Source of the DNA: Bog-756 sp963738545
GTDB taxonomy: Bacteria; Actinomycetota; Acidimicrobiia; Acidimicrobiales; RAAP-2
Reading direction: 5' to 3'
Length of the DNA stretch: 64,000 nt
Assembly (NCBI GenBank): GCA_963738545.1
Contig: CAVTXA010000007.1
Location: forward strand, 992,001-1,056,000
Each line of letters begins with the position of its first letter. Position 1 is the first letter of the stretch. The notes under the pieces are model-generated. The model was given only the letters and a program-made list of their open reading frames with translations. It ran no database searches and was not told where the DNA came from. Shown here piece after piece: positions 16,050-23,549 of this stretch. A program made the position numbers and the translations under genes.

Positions 16050-16421
16050 GTGAAGCCAATCCGAGAGTGGGAAGACGAGTCCAGTGGCGTCCTCTTTTCA
16101 CTGATTGATGTCCTCAACGCTTGCCATCAATGGTCAACAGGACGGTGCACGTCGGCGATGTCAGCCAATGCCGACCAATTGAGGTCGGTGGCCAGAGACG
16201 TAAAGGGGTGGCTTTCGATGCACCCATGTCCCTACCGGGATGTCGATATACAACTGGCCCGGATGGGTCGGTCCTGCGATTTGCTGGCGGAGTTCCTCGA
16301 GTTCCAAATACACATCTCCGGTGCCGACTGGTCAACGATTGACAATGAACTCCATGGTCTCAACCAGCTTGCCGCCCGAACATTTACGATGATCTACGAA
16401 CATTCTCTCCGTCGGGATTAG
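16050..16421 (+). CDS. Hypothetical protein
   Basis: A 123-residue soluble helical protein starting at GTG 16050, with GAGGGG 7 nt upstream. It has regular amphipathic helices (SSGVLFSLIDVLNACHQW, NADQLRSVARDVKGWLSMH, LARMGRSCDLLAEFLEFQIH) and no recognised motif. The clear ribosome site and steady composition support coding. Function unknown. Confidence 0.6.
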   Translation: MKPIREWEDESSGVLFSLIDVLNACHQWSTGRCTSAMSANADQLRSVARDVKGWLSMHPCPYRDVDIQLARMGRSCDLLAEFLEFQIHISGADWSTIDNELHGLNQLAARTFTMIYEHSLRRD

Positions 16422-16614
16422 GTGATCCAGTTGGCCGGGCAAAAAGACCGTCCGTCCACGTCCCAGCGTCCGAGACGCCCGTTTGCGAGCCTCCCTTGGC
16501 GACCCTGTGTGGAGTGTGATTCGCTGGAATAACCCAGATCGTCGCAGGGCTGGTGTCGCCGTAACCCCAAACGGCACGGCACTCTGGGGCTCTGCCAACT
16601 AATCTGTATCCACC

Positions 16615-16782
16615 ATGATCTCGCCCGACTTCGGTTACCTGCTCGTCCTCCTGTCGGTTGCGTTGGGGATCGTCCTGCTTGGAGTCATTTACCTCGCCCT
16701 GTTTGTCGTTGCAGTCCAGTCGCAGCACGAATCGGCCCAGAAGATCGCCATGGATGACCCAGTTAGAGTTCACCGGGCCTGA
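16615..16782 (+). CDS. Small single-pass membrane protein (55 aa)
   Basis: ATG 16615 to TGA 16782. The product is MISPDFGYLLVLLSVALGIV followed by LLGVIYLALFVVAVQSQ and a hydrophilic tail QHESAQKIAMDDPVRVHRA: one long membrane helix and a charged C-terminus. No family known to me. Its end is followed within 40 bp by a boundary repeat. Confidence 0.45.
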   Translation: MISPDFGYLLVLLSVALGIVLLGVIYLALFVVAVQSQHESAQKIAMDDPVRVHRA

Positions 16783-16822
16783 TCGGCAGCTCCCCATCCT
16801 TACGAGGGGTGGACCTGTAGCG

Positions 16823-16842
16823 CTGCCCCACAACGCCGGGTC
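16823..16842 (-). repeat. Boundary repeat copy (-)
   Basis: CTGCCCCACAACGCCGGGTC. An 8-bp inverted repeat, GATGACCC (near 16,753) and GGGTCATC (16,838-16,845), brackets about 80 bp ending at this copy. Confidence 0.6.
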
Positions 16843-16865
16843 ATCGACCGTGACCGACCGGCATC

Positions 16866-17069
16866 TTGGGTCACTCTTTCGGCGGCACCCTCTATCAAAC
16901 TCAGCCTCAGATGGGGCACGATTGTGTTGTGGCCGGTGCTCCCGTGGATGGCGCCTACACGTTTGAGGCGAGTGGCCTGCGATACACCGGCGCCTACCTG
17001 AATGGCAGGAAGAACGGCGTTTGGAGAGTCTGCTGCAACATTCTCCGTTTTGGGTCACCCACCGAGTAG
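16866..17069 (+). CDS. Possible MORN-repeat-like small protein or fragment
   Basis: A 67-residue frame whose second half, TFEASGLRYTGAYLNGRKNGVWRV, resembles one MORN unit (G-Y-NG---G-W). MORN repeats are short beta-hairpins that usually occur in multiples; a single one suggests a fragment. Start and coding status uncertain. It lies between two boundary-repeat copies. Confidence 0.3.
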   Translation: MGHSFGGTLYQTQPQMGHDCVVAGAPVDGAYTFEASGLRYTGAYLNGRKNGVWRVCCNILRFGSPTE

Positions 17070-17092
17070 GTGGGTCTCCCACAACGCCAGGT
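17052..17092 (-). repeat. Boundary repeat copy (-) joined to a hairpin
   Basis: The core GGTCTCCCACAACGCCAGGT (17073-17092) overlaps the stem GGGTCACCCACC-GAGTA-GGTGGGTCTCCC (17052-17080; 10 of 12 pairs). It sits before the 3' end of the leftward TIGR03086 gene and could end transcripts. Confidence 0.6.
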
Positions 17093-17108
17093 CCGGGACG
17101 CCTCGAGG

Positions 17109-17699
17109 TCAGTGTCTCGGTCGCGCCCATCGAGGGTCGCGGCCCGTCCAGGCGATGAAGCTCTCACTTTCGCTGGACGAGGCCGGTGGAGTCAGCGCCT
17201 CTCCGAAGACCCGTGGGCTACGCATCTGGTCCTCGGGGATTGGCTCAAAGATGACACGGGCAAACTCGATTGCCTCTGTGGGAATCTCGACATCCCGACC
17301 GGCACTGCGAGCCAAGTCCCAGGCGTGGATGAACAGGTCCAATGCCGGAAAGCTCAAGCCGTCGGCGACAGAGCGCCGCCCGCCTGGGGAATCCACCACG
17401 AGTGCCAGGTCAACGTTCGCAACGGCCCTACGAGCGGGAGCTACGAGCGCACTCCACCAGGAGCGCGGATCTCCTTCGACAGCGGCACCTGGCGGATCGG
17501 TGGGCGACCACGCGGGCTGTCCCCCAGATAGGAGGTCGGTGCCGAACTGAACGGCTGTGCCGACATGGCCCAGAACATCCAAGGCCGTCCACTCCAAGCA
17601 TGGCGATGGTCTGCTCCAGTCGAGGTCGTGAAGCAACTCTACGGAAGCAGAAAAAGCTTCCAATCCCTCGACAAAAGCGGTATCCGGCGTCCATGGCAT
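17109..17699 (-). CDS. TIGR03086-family metal-binding protein (DinB/maleylpyruvate-isomerase fold)
   Basis: A 196-residue four-helix protein: FSASVELLHDLDWSRPSPCLEWTALDVLGHV (metal-ligand His in the LGHV helix), then SFPALDLFIHAWDLARSAGRDVEIP, the conserved second His-containing helix. This is the mycothiol-dependent DinB/MDMPI-like family of actinobacteria, which typically conjugates or isomerises electrophiles with mycothiol; the actual substrate is unknown. Length and motifs are typical. Confidence 0.85.
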   Translation of the reverse strand: MPWTPDTAFVEGLEAFSASVELLHDLDWSRPSPCLEWTALDVLGHVGTAVQFGTDLLSGGQPAWSPTDPPGAAVEGDPRSWWSALVAPARRAVANVDLALVVDSPGGRRSVADGLSFPALDLFIHAWDLARSAGRDVEIPTEAIEFARVIFEPIPEDQMRSPRVFGEALTPPASSSESESFIAWTGRDPRWARPRH

Positions 17700-18184
17700 T
17701 CACCTACTATTTCACCGGGGGCAAACACCAGCAATCGGAGCCGATCGCATGGGGTCGGGTGCCCCCGATCACTGCAAATGACGCTGCCGGCAGCGGTTCC
17801 GTACGACAGCTCTAGCCAGCCGGACGCCTCCGTCATACCCACTGCCTACCGTGGCCACATGCAGCACTACGCCAACTGCTTCTGCCTCTTATCGCAAAAG
17901 TGCTTCCGGATGATCCAGGCCAGCGACGGCACCGGCCATGCCTAGCACTGCCCGTATCTGACCGAGTGGCGTGGACGGTCCAAGGACTTGGCCGGCGAGG
18001 CACACGGTCGAGGCGTGCGCCGGAAATCGGGCTGATCTGGATGCGGTCCAGCGGATCGATTAGCGCCAAGTCTGGAGCACGGGCGGATCGGTCACACGTA
18101 AAGAGATATTGGTAGGTCTCGAATCGCCGGCATGGCGCATAACAGGTATGGCCTACCTATGGACCCGGCACCGACCGTTGCCCA
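17700..18184. other. Gene-free stretch with decayed repeat
   Basis: Holds a truncated boundary repeat (GGGTGCCCCCGATC, 17,757-17,770, minus orientation) and the plus-strand decayed FRMIQ copy at 17,889-18,090. No intact gene. Confidence 0.5.
17889..18090 (+). pseudogene. Decayed copy of the FRMIQ repeat family
   Basis: Plus-strand reading gives CFRMIQASDGTGHA, a TAG, then HCPYLTEWRGRSKDLAG and frameshifted remains. DNA similarity to the copy at 21,124-21,350 continues past the stop codon (TAGCGCCAAGTCTGGAGCAC against TAGCGCCAAGTCCGGAGCAC), so a DNA segment, not only a gene, was duplicated. Confidence 0.75.
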
Positions 18185-18676
18185 TCAGCGGATCGTCGAA
18201 CGCCGGAAGCGTCTCCTGCGGCGCCAGATGTGCACTGCCAGGTAGATGACTAGGGCAACGCCGCTGTCGAGATGCCACCTGTAGAAGGGCGCTGGAAGGG
18301 GCAACTGTGTTGGCCCGCCCCGGCTCCAGTCCAGGATCCCAGACAGGAGAACATTCAGCATGATGAGGAGGAGTATGCAGTCCGAAACGGCAAGACGGAT
18401 CCTCCGCTCGAGGAATGTCCGAGCCCGAACAAGCTGGTTGGCCATGCGAACGACCGTCCGACGGCGCTGGACAAGATGCACGATCACGAGACCGACGAAC
18501 ACCAAGCCGACGACGGTGTGGTAGGCGATTCGTACGTGCAACAGCTGAAGCGTGCCGATTGAGGCGGCAACCGAGATCAGTAGACCGAGATGGACCGCGA
18601 AACGGGATCGGGTGCCCCAGGCCGTCCGGCGATTGGCTTGGGCCAAATTGGGGCCTTCCGTCTCGCCAGTGGTCAT
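18185..18676 (-). CDS. Four-helix membrane protein, putative b-type cytochrome (DUF4405-like)
   Basis: A 163-residue protein with four membrane helices: FAVHLGLLISVAASIGTLQLL, YHTVVGLVFVGLVIVHLVQ, LAVSDCILLLIMLNVLLSGIL and DSGVALVIYLAVHIWRRRRR. Histidines placed at helix ends (YHTVVG, VHLVQ, RWHLD, VHIW) suggest two heme-ligand pairs, as in DUF4405/ferric-reductase-like cytochromes. Heme binding is inference; no partner redox gene is adjacent. Confidence 0.6.
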   Translation of the reverse strand: MTTGETEGPNLAQANRRTAWGTRSRFAVHLGLLISVAASIGTLQLLHVRIAYHTVVGLVFVGLVIVHLVQRRRTVVRMANQLVRARTFLERRIRLAVSDCILLLIMLNVLLSGILDWSRGGPTQLPLPAPFYRWHLDSGVALVIYLAVHIWRRRRRFRRSTIR

Positions 18677-18882
18677 AGATCGACCTTAGAGAAACCTGGC
18701 TCTCACGGTAATGCGGAGAACCGGACTCTTCGGGGTGGGGATAACCCCCAGGAGCGGATCCCATGCGTGACACCAGGGAGGCCAAACCCCAAGCATTCTT
18801 ACTTCGAAGGATCAATTTACATTAGGTCAGGAGCGCAGCGGCACGGGATGCTGGAGATCATCGAGTTGTAGCCTGGAGGGCA

Positions 18883-19065
18883 ATGGACTGGGATCGTCGG
18901 CACCGGAAGTCGTCGCTGGTACTCCGGTTACTGCTGGCGGTTTGGATCGGGTTAGTCGTCGTCGTGCTCTGCTATTCGGGACGATGGTGGGGCCTGGTCT
19001 TTGTTGTTCCCCTTGTCCTCGACTTGTATCTGCTCCGTCGGATCTTAGTGGCCGCCTCCAGCTAG
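18883..19065 (+). CDS. Small membrane protein (60 aa)
   Basis: Basic N-terminus (MDWDRRHRKSS) followed by two membrane helices (LVLRLLLAVWIGLVVVVLCY and WWGLVFVVPLVLDLYLLRR). A GRWWG turn joins them; this plan is common in short actinobacterial membrane proteins. GGAGGG precedes the ATG. Function unknown. Confidence 0.6.
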   Translation: MDWDRRHRKSSLVLRLLLAVWIGLVVVVLCYSGRWWGLVFVVPLVLDLYLLRRILVAASS

Positions 19066-19124
19066 CTCCCGAGTGCAGAGCAGACGCCGATATCACCGTA
19101 GACCCGGCGACACTTTAGATTCGT

Positions 19125-19530
19125 TCAACCACCCTCTAACTGAAAGGCCGGAGTGAAGCAGTCGGCCACGAGTAAACCCTCTGGACTCAGTAATCGAGCA
19201 GTGGCCTGACCCCACGGCTCAGTGTGAGCCCCATGGATGAGCCGATGGCCCTTCGCCTTTAGTTCAGCAGCTGCGGCCACTACATCGCTGACCTCAAACT
19301 CGATGCTGGCCTGAGGGGCTGGGATTTCGGCAGGCCATTCAGTAGTGCCGAAACAGGCACTGGCTGCTTCTGAAAGAGGCCACAAGCCGAAATGCTTCGT
19401 CCCCCTCGAGTAGGTGCGTGAACAGGTAGTCACCATCTTTTCCTTCGAAAGACAGGCCCAAACCATCTCCGTAGAAGGATCGAGAGGATTCAGCGTCCCC
19501 GCAGTAAGGCCAATCGTGACGTCGTCGTGG
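19125..19530 (-). pseudogene. VOC-family (glyoxalase/bleomycin-resistance-like) gene with two frameshifts
   Basis: The protein is readable only by switching frame twice: VTIGLTAG in one frame, DAESSRSFYGDGLGLSFEG and DYLFTHLLEG in the second (switch near 19,499), then TKHFGLWPLSEAA, ASIEFEVSDVVAAAAELKAKG and WGQATARLLSPEGLLVADCF back in the first (switch near 19,404). The assembled sequence is a normal VOC domain of about 125 residues. The two shifts restore each other, so either decay or sequencing error. No good start codon. Confidence 0.75.
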
Positions 19531-19627
19531 CCCGGCTTCGGGAGAAGCTCTCGGGTTCGTAAGGTGCACTGACCGCCGGTTCTGCGACCGCGCCAGGTGA
19601 TCCGGCCGACTCGGGCGCGTAGGTTAA

Positions 19628-20431
19628 TCAATCACTACCGAACGAGGTCCCAACACCGGGGACTCCGTTTGCGTTCACCACGGTCGCCCCTGGGTGTTGT
19701 GCCCTCAGATCGAGCAGGGAGAGATTGGCGGGAGTCTCGGGCAGGTATTCGTAGGTCTGGAACTGGACGGTCTCTGAGCACGGTCCCTGCTGACACACCG
19801 TCGTCCCCTGAATGAGCAGCGGGTGGTAGTCGCTCTTGGCCACGTCATAGGTCGCATTGGCAAGCCCACTGCCAGAAGGTTGACCCGACAATGACACGAC
19901 GTAGGCGGGGACCCCGTCGACGACTGTCGAACCAGCGACTTGCGCCTGGCCTGACGCGATGAGGGAGCGGATGGCGGCGGCGGTGTCGACCGGCGCGTGG
20001 TTCTGAGGGCTGTAGATCCCGACGTACATCGTGTTGGAAGCGGCGTCGTAACTGGACATCGTCGATCCGTCCCACGCGGCCTCGTAGCCGAACTTGATGA
20101 ACCGATACGACGAACCATCGGTCCACAGCTCGTAGTGCTGGCCCGGACTCGAGCCCACAGCGATCGAGGCCGCGACGTGAAACACCGTATTGGGCGGAGG
20201 GGTGAGCGCGCTTTGTGCAGAGGTGAGTATCGCTGCGTCCGCGGAACTCGGCTTACCTCCACCTCCGAGCACGAGAGCGAGGCTGAGACAGAACCCAGCC
20301 AGCACCGCCGGGGTACCGATCGCTACCGCTCGCCGGAGATGGCGCCGGTGATCTCGTTGACTAACCAGATCCGCCTCGACGGCTGCACGTAGCTCGTGGC
20401 GGAACGACTCGAGTTCAGGAAGCATGGTCAT
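19628..20431 (-). CDS. Single-pass membrane regulator paired with ECF sigma factor
   Basis: A 267-residue protein: cytoplasmic N-terminus of about 35 residues (PELESFRHELRAAVEADL), one membrane helix (AVAIGTPAVLAGFCLSLALVL) and an extracytoplasmic domain of about 200 residues (YELWTDGSSYRFIKFGYEAAW, YDVAKSDYHPLLIQGTT). It starts 1 bp after the sigma gene with AGGAGG well placed, so the pair is coupled. Position and topology suggest an anti-sigma factor or sensor for that sigma, though the classical zinc-binding HxxxCxxC is absent. Confidence 0.7.
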   Translation of the reverse strand: MTMLPELESFRHELRAAVEADLVSQRDHRRHLRRAVAIGTPAVLAGFCLSLALVLGGGGKPSSADAAILTSAQSALTPPPNTVFHVAASIAVGSSPGQHYELWTDGSSYRFIKFGYEAAWDGSTMSSYDAASNTMYVGIYSPQNHAPVDTAAAIRSLIASGQAQVAGSTVVDGVPAYVVSLSGQPSGSGLANATYDVAKSDYHPLLIQGTTVCQQGPCSETVQFQTYEYLPETPANLSLLDLRAQHPGATVVNANGVPGVGTSFGSD

Positions 20432-20432
20432 G

Positions 20433-20975
20433 TCAGAACCCTCCTAGGGCGAGATGGAGACGACGAAGCGATCGAGAGACGCGCAAGCGGGCCGCAACGG
20501 GTGTGCATTGGAGGCGCTGGGCGATCTCCTTATAGGGCTGTTCCTCGACCAAGCGCAGAACCAGTAGCTCGCGCTCCGAGTCGGGGAGGTCCGCCACCGC
20601 ACGAAGGACAGCCGAGGGAAACGACAAGCGGTCGTCCACGGCCTCGAAGTCGGCATGCATAATGGTGATCGGGAGACCCAGACGCTCCCGAGCGCCGTAC
20701 TCGACCCTGCGCTTGCGCAGCGATGACCGAAACAGATTGTGAGCGATGCCATAGAGCCACGGAAGTGCAGAACCATCATGCAGGTCTCGGAAGCGCTTGC
20801 GGCTATGCCACGCCGCCGCAAAGACCTCGGCGGTCAGATCGGCGTCATAGTCACCCACCCGGGCCCTCGACCAGGCGAGGATCTGTCCCACGTGTCGGTC
20901 GTAGAGCTCGGCGAAGGCGTCAGGGTCATCGAGGACCAACAACTCAGCGTCCGACTGGTCCGTCCATCTGCTCAC
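20433..20975 (-). CDS. ECF-type RNA polymerase sigma factor
   Basis: About 180 residues: region 2 as AFAELYDRHVGQILAWSRAR, AEVFAAAWHSRKRFRDL and ALPWLYGIAHNLFRSSLRKRR; region 4 as AVADLPDSERELLVLRLVEE and YKEIAQRLQCTPVAARLRVSRS. GTG 20975 is chosen because upstream residues are not sigma-like and a TATACA box lies 4 nt before it. Cotranscribed with the downstream membrane regulator. The regulon cannot be inferred. Confidence 0.88.
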   Translation of the reverse strand: MSRWTDQSDAELLVLDDPDAFAELYDRHVGQILAWSRARVGDYDADLTAEVFAAAWHSRKRFRDLHDGSALPWLYGIAHNLFRSSLRKRRVEYGARERLGLPITIMHADFEAVDDRLSFPSAVLRAVADLPDSERELLVLRLVEEQPYKEIAQRLQCTPVAARLRVSRSLRRLHLALGGF

Positions 20976-21175
20976 ACTCTGTATATGACTGCTCAGCGGA
21001 AAATGTGTCACGTACCCTCCTGATGCCTGCCCCGAACACCGGATATGCACCAGGCAAACCGAGATGAGACTCAACTGCAACGCTCTTCACAGGCGGCCGC
21101 AAGAAACGGCCCGTAGATTGAAACGTGCCAAAGTCCGTGGAGCCGGGCCCCGCCGCCCGTGCTCCGGACTTGGCG

Positions 21176-21421
21176 CTAACCGATCCGTTGGACCGCATCG
21201 AGGTCAGCCCGGAGTCTGTCGCGGGCCTCGACCGTGTGCCACTTGCCGGCCCCGTCCTTGAACCGGCCATGCCATTCGGTCAGGTACGGGCAGTGCCGGG
21301 CATGACCGGTGCCGGCGCCGGTCTGGATCATCCTGAAGCGTTGGTTGGGACGGGAGGCAGGAGCACTTGGCGTAGCGCTCCATAGGGCCACAGCGGGTAC
21401 GACGGGACTGAAGAACCTCAT
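21176..21421 (-). CDS. Intact copy of the FRMIQ repeat-family small protein
   Basis: An 81-residue frame; the conserved part is FRMIQTGAGTGHARHCPYL followed by TEWHGRFKDGAGKWHTVEA and RDRLRADLDAVQRIG. The C-P-Y-L-TEW-G-FKD--GKWHTVEA pattern looks like a small beta-rich domain. Three decayed copies occur at 13.7, 14.4 and 17.9 kb. Whether this one is expressed is unknown; the N-terminal 27 residues are not conserved and the real start may be later. Confidence 0.5.
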   Translation of the reverse strand: MRFFSPVVPAVALWSATPSAPASRPNQRFRMIQTGAGTGHARHCPYLTEWHGRFKDGAGKWHTVEARDRLRADLDAVQRIG

Positions 21422-21533
21422 CCGGGCATGTTTCTAGCGCTGGACAGAAAACACTGAGATGCCAGGAGGATCACATGTGTACTAAGCGCTGTGGGATACC
21501 CCAGCAGCCATTCGCCGGTGCAACACTGTCGAG

Positions 21534-21982
21534 GTGCCCGAATGCATCGCCTGCGAGCTGTCACGGGGTGAGCGAGAGCTTCCGGGCGGCCTAATCCACC
21601 GGACCCACCACTGGCTAGTGGAGCACTGTGTAGGTCCGCTCGGCATTGGGACTCTGATCGTGAAACCGGAACGCCATGTCACAGCGGTAGCCGATCTCAC
21701 GACAGACGAAGCCATCGAACTTGGGCCACTGCTCCTTCGTGCTTCTGCTGTGGCAACCCAGCTTGTCGGTGCTGAACAGGTGTACAACTGCCTCTGGTCG
21801 CACGCCGGGGGGAAGCCCGTGCATATCCATTACGTAGTCCAGCCCGTCACCAAGACGCAGGTGGCAGCCTTCGGGTCTATGGGCCAAGGTTGCAAGTTGA
21901 GATGTTCTCTGCCGGTGAACTGCCCGACCCCAAGGACATCGAAGTGACCGCCGCCCGAGCGAAGTTGCTATTCGCTACCTGA
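21534..21982 (+). pseudogene. HIT-family hydrolase gene with one frameshift
   Basis: Begins GTG CCC GAA: MPECIACELSRGERELPGG, then IGTLIVKPERHVTAVADL and the active-site motif GKPVHIHYVVQPVTK, a HIT-type nucleotide hydrolase/transferase. After AAFGS (near 21,880) one base is missing: in the next frame the protein continues GPRLQVEMFSAGELPDPKDI and ends ARAKLLFAT at TGA 21980-21982. Read across the indel it is a complete protein of about 149 residues. Confidence 0.75.
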
Positions 21983-21996
21983 ACAGGCCACCCCGC

Positions 21997-22016
21997 TCCC
22001 GGCGATCAGGGGCACC
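21997..22016 (+). repeat. Boundary repeat copy (+)
   Basis: TCCCGGCGATCAGGGGCACC, a near-consensus copy squeezed between the convergent ends of the HIT gene (21,982) and the methyltransferase (22,018). Confidence 0.7.
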
Positions 22017-22017
22017 C

Positions 22018-22818
22018 TCAGTCCGTCGTTGACCACGAAGATCCACCGACCGGCCCAGCTACACTTCCGTCGGGTTGTGCCGGTCTCAGGCGTAAGTGCA
22101 TGAAGAACGGCCCTGTCGTCAGTTCTTGGAACGCCCTCGGGTCTCGCTTCTTCAGTTCCGGATCCGGCTGGGCTTCGACCAGGCGATCGATAAGGAATCC
22201 CGCCTCACTGATGGCTTCGGTGACGGCTGTAAGAGGGCGGCGCCAGAAGGTCACCTGATGGGGTTCGACCCATATCTCTGACACTTGAATGAAAGCAAAG
22301 TAGTCCGCGGGACAATGGTTTCCCCAGTCCCAAGCCGGGTGATGTATTGACATCACCACCGAGCCGGTAGGAGCGAGTACCCGGTGAAGTTCACGGAGCG
22401 GCGCGACCCAATCGCGCAGGTAGTGGAACACCAGCGATGCCACCACCAGGTCCATGCTCGAATCCTCCAAGAACGTCAGCGGCTCAGCCAAGTCGTGGTG
22501 GTGCAGTTCAGCCCTGTCGCCGGTCCGCGAGCGGGCAATTTCGAGCATGGCGGCACTTACATCGAATGCCACTACCTCCGCTCCGTGGCCTATGAGCCAC
22601 TCAGTCACCGGTCCGGAACCGCAGCCGATCTCTAGAACCCGCTTACCGTGGACCTCACCAATCAGCGCGATAGTCGCCGGCCGTTCGTAGTAGCTGTTGG
22701 CAGCACCGCTCGCATTGTGCTGGTCGTACTCGATCGCCATGGCGTCGTACTCTGACGCAGTACGAGCTGAGTCCCGGCGAGCCACATCGGACAGGGTACC
22801 AAGCGGTACTTGGCGCAT
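22018..22818 (-). CDS. Class I SAM-dependent methyltransferase
   Basis: About 266 residues: YDAMAIEYDQHNASGAANSYYERPA, motif I as RVLEIGCGSGPVTEWL, motif II around EVVAFDVSAAMLEIAR, motif post-I DLAEPLTFLEDSSMDLVVAS and LRELHRVLAPTGSVVMSIHHP. This is the methyltransf_11/25 type; the substrate is unknown. The frame stays open far upstream but residues before ATG 22818 are not family-like; GTG 22785 is another possible start. A boundary repeat lies 20 bp upstream. Confidence 0.85.
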   Translation of the reverse strand: MRQVPLGTLSDVARRDSARTASEYDAMAIEYDQHNASGAANSYYERPATIALIGEVHGKRVLEIGCGSGPVTEWLIGHGAEVVAFDVSAAMLEIARSRTGDRAELHHHDLAEPLTFLEDSSMDLVVASLVFHYLRDWVAPLRELHRVLAPTGSVVMSIHHPAWDWGNHCPADYFAFIQVSEIWVEPHQVTFWRRPLTAVTEAISEAGFLIDRLVEAQPDPELKKRDPRAFQELTTGPFFMHLRLRPAQPDGSVAGPVGGSSWSTTD

Positions 22819-22837
22819 CGGCCAAAGACCGACCCAC

Positions 22838-22857
22838 GCCCGGCGATAGGGGACACC
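22838..22857 (+). repeat. Boundary repeat copy (+)
   Basis: GCCCGGCGATAGGGGACACC between divergent genes. It is bracketed by the inverted repeat CATCGGC (22,816-22,822) and GCCGATG (near 22,858). Shares an extended CCGACCC left flank with the copy at 32,149. Confidence 0.7.
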
Positions 22858-23017
22858 CGCCGATGAGTCTTCGCCTGGTGGCCGTGGGAGCGCAGCCTGC
22901 AAGAGCGCAGGCAAACACCTGCTTCCACGTCGGCGCACCTCCTGCCGGAAGATCGGGAAGCCGACACACCCGTTCGGCCGTGGTCGTACTGTGGATCCGT
23001 AGAAATTCGGTGATCGA

Positions 23018-23046
23018 TGTCGAAGAATGGCATCCCCGTTCGACTC
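23018..23046 (+). promoter_or_regulatory. Candidate ECF42-type promoter of the DGPF gene
   Basis: TGTCGA (23018-23023), 17 bp, CGACTC (23041-23046). The ECF42 sigma group is reported to recognise TGTCGA in the -35 and a CGA/TC-like -10 in front of its DGPF partner genes. The DGPF gene starts 45 bp downstream and the ECF42-type sigma gene follows it. Functional use is inferred. Confidence 0.6.
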
Positions 23047-23091
23047 ATTGGCGAGAAGTTCACCAACCACAAACCAAAAGGAGTGATCGAC

Positions 23092-23466
23092 ATGCCCCGA
23101 TTCATGGGATTCGTGAGGATGGAAGAGGGTGTCGGGACACCGCCACAGGCGTTGTTCGACGCGATGGACGAGTACATCGGTGAGCGGGCCAGCAAGGGGA
23201 TCTTCCTGGACGGTGGCGGTCTCTACGGGACGGAGGACGCGGTGAACTACGTCGTCCGCCAGGGCGAGGTCACCCGTGTCGACGGTCCATACTCCGAGGC
23301 CAAGGAGGTCGTCGGCGGTTGGGCCATCATGGAATACCCGAGTCTCGAGGAGGCCGCCGAGGACCAGCGGTCCTTCGCCGAGCTCCATGCCAAGCATTGG
23401 CCGGAGGTTACGGTGATCTCCACGCTGCGCCAGATCTCGACCGGCCCGGAGGCGCCCGACGCCTGA
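23092..23466 (+). CDS. YCII-related (DGPF) protein
   Basis: A 124-residue protein of the DGPF/YCII family: FMGFVRMEEGVGTPPQALFDAMDEY, LDGGGLYGTEDAVNYVVRQGE, the signature VDGPYSEAKEVVGGWAIMEY and EEAAEDQRSFAELHAKHWPE. ATG 23092 is preceded by AAAGGAG. Members are small dimeric alpha/beta-barrel proteins of unknown reaction that are nearly always encoded beside and controlled by an ECF42 sigma factor, as here. Confidence 0.9.
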   Translation: MPRFMGFVRMEEGVGTPPQALFDAMDEYIGERASKGIFLDGGGLYGTEDAVNYVVRQGEVTRVDGPYSEAKEVVGGWAIMEYPSLEEAAEDQRSFAELHAKHWPEVTVISTLRQISTGPEAPDA

Positions 23467-23549
23467 CGCCGGATTCGTCCGTGCTCAGCCTGCCGGCGGC
23501 GGCAGTGGGCGGAAGGGCGGGAGGTCTGAGCCGGTATCACTACGCTGGC

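Noticed and set aside
22018..23397. 459-residue protein on the minus strand
   Set aside because: Only the part from ATG 22818 is methyltransferase-like; the rest overlaps the real DGPF gene antisense and a boundary repeat.
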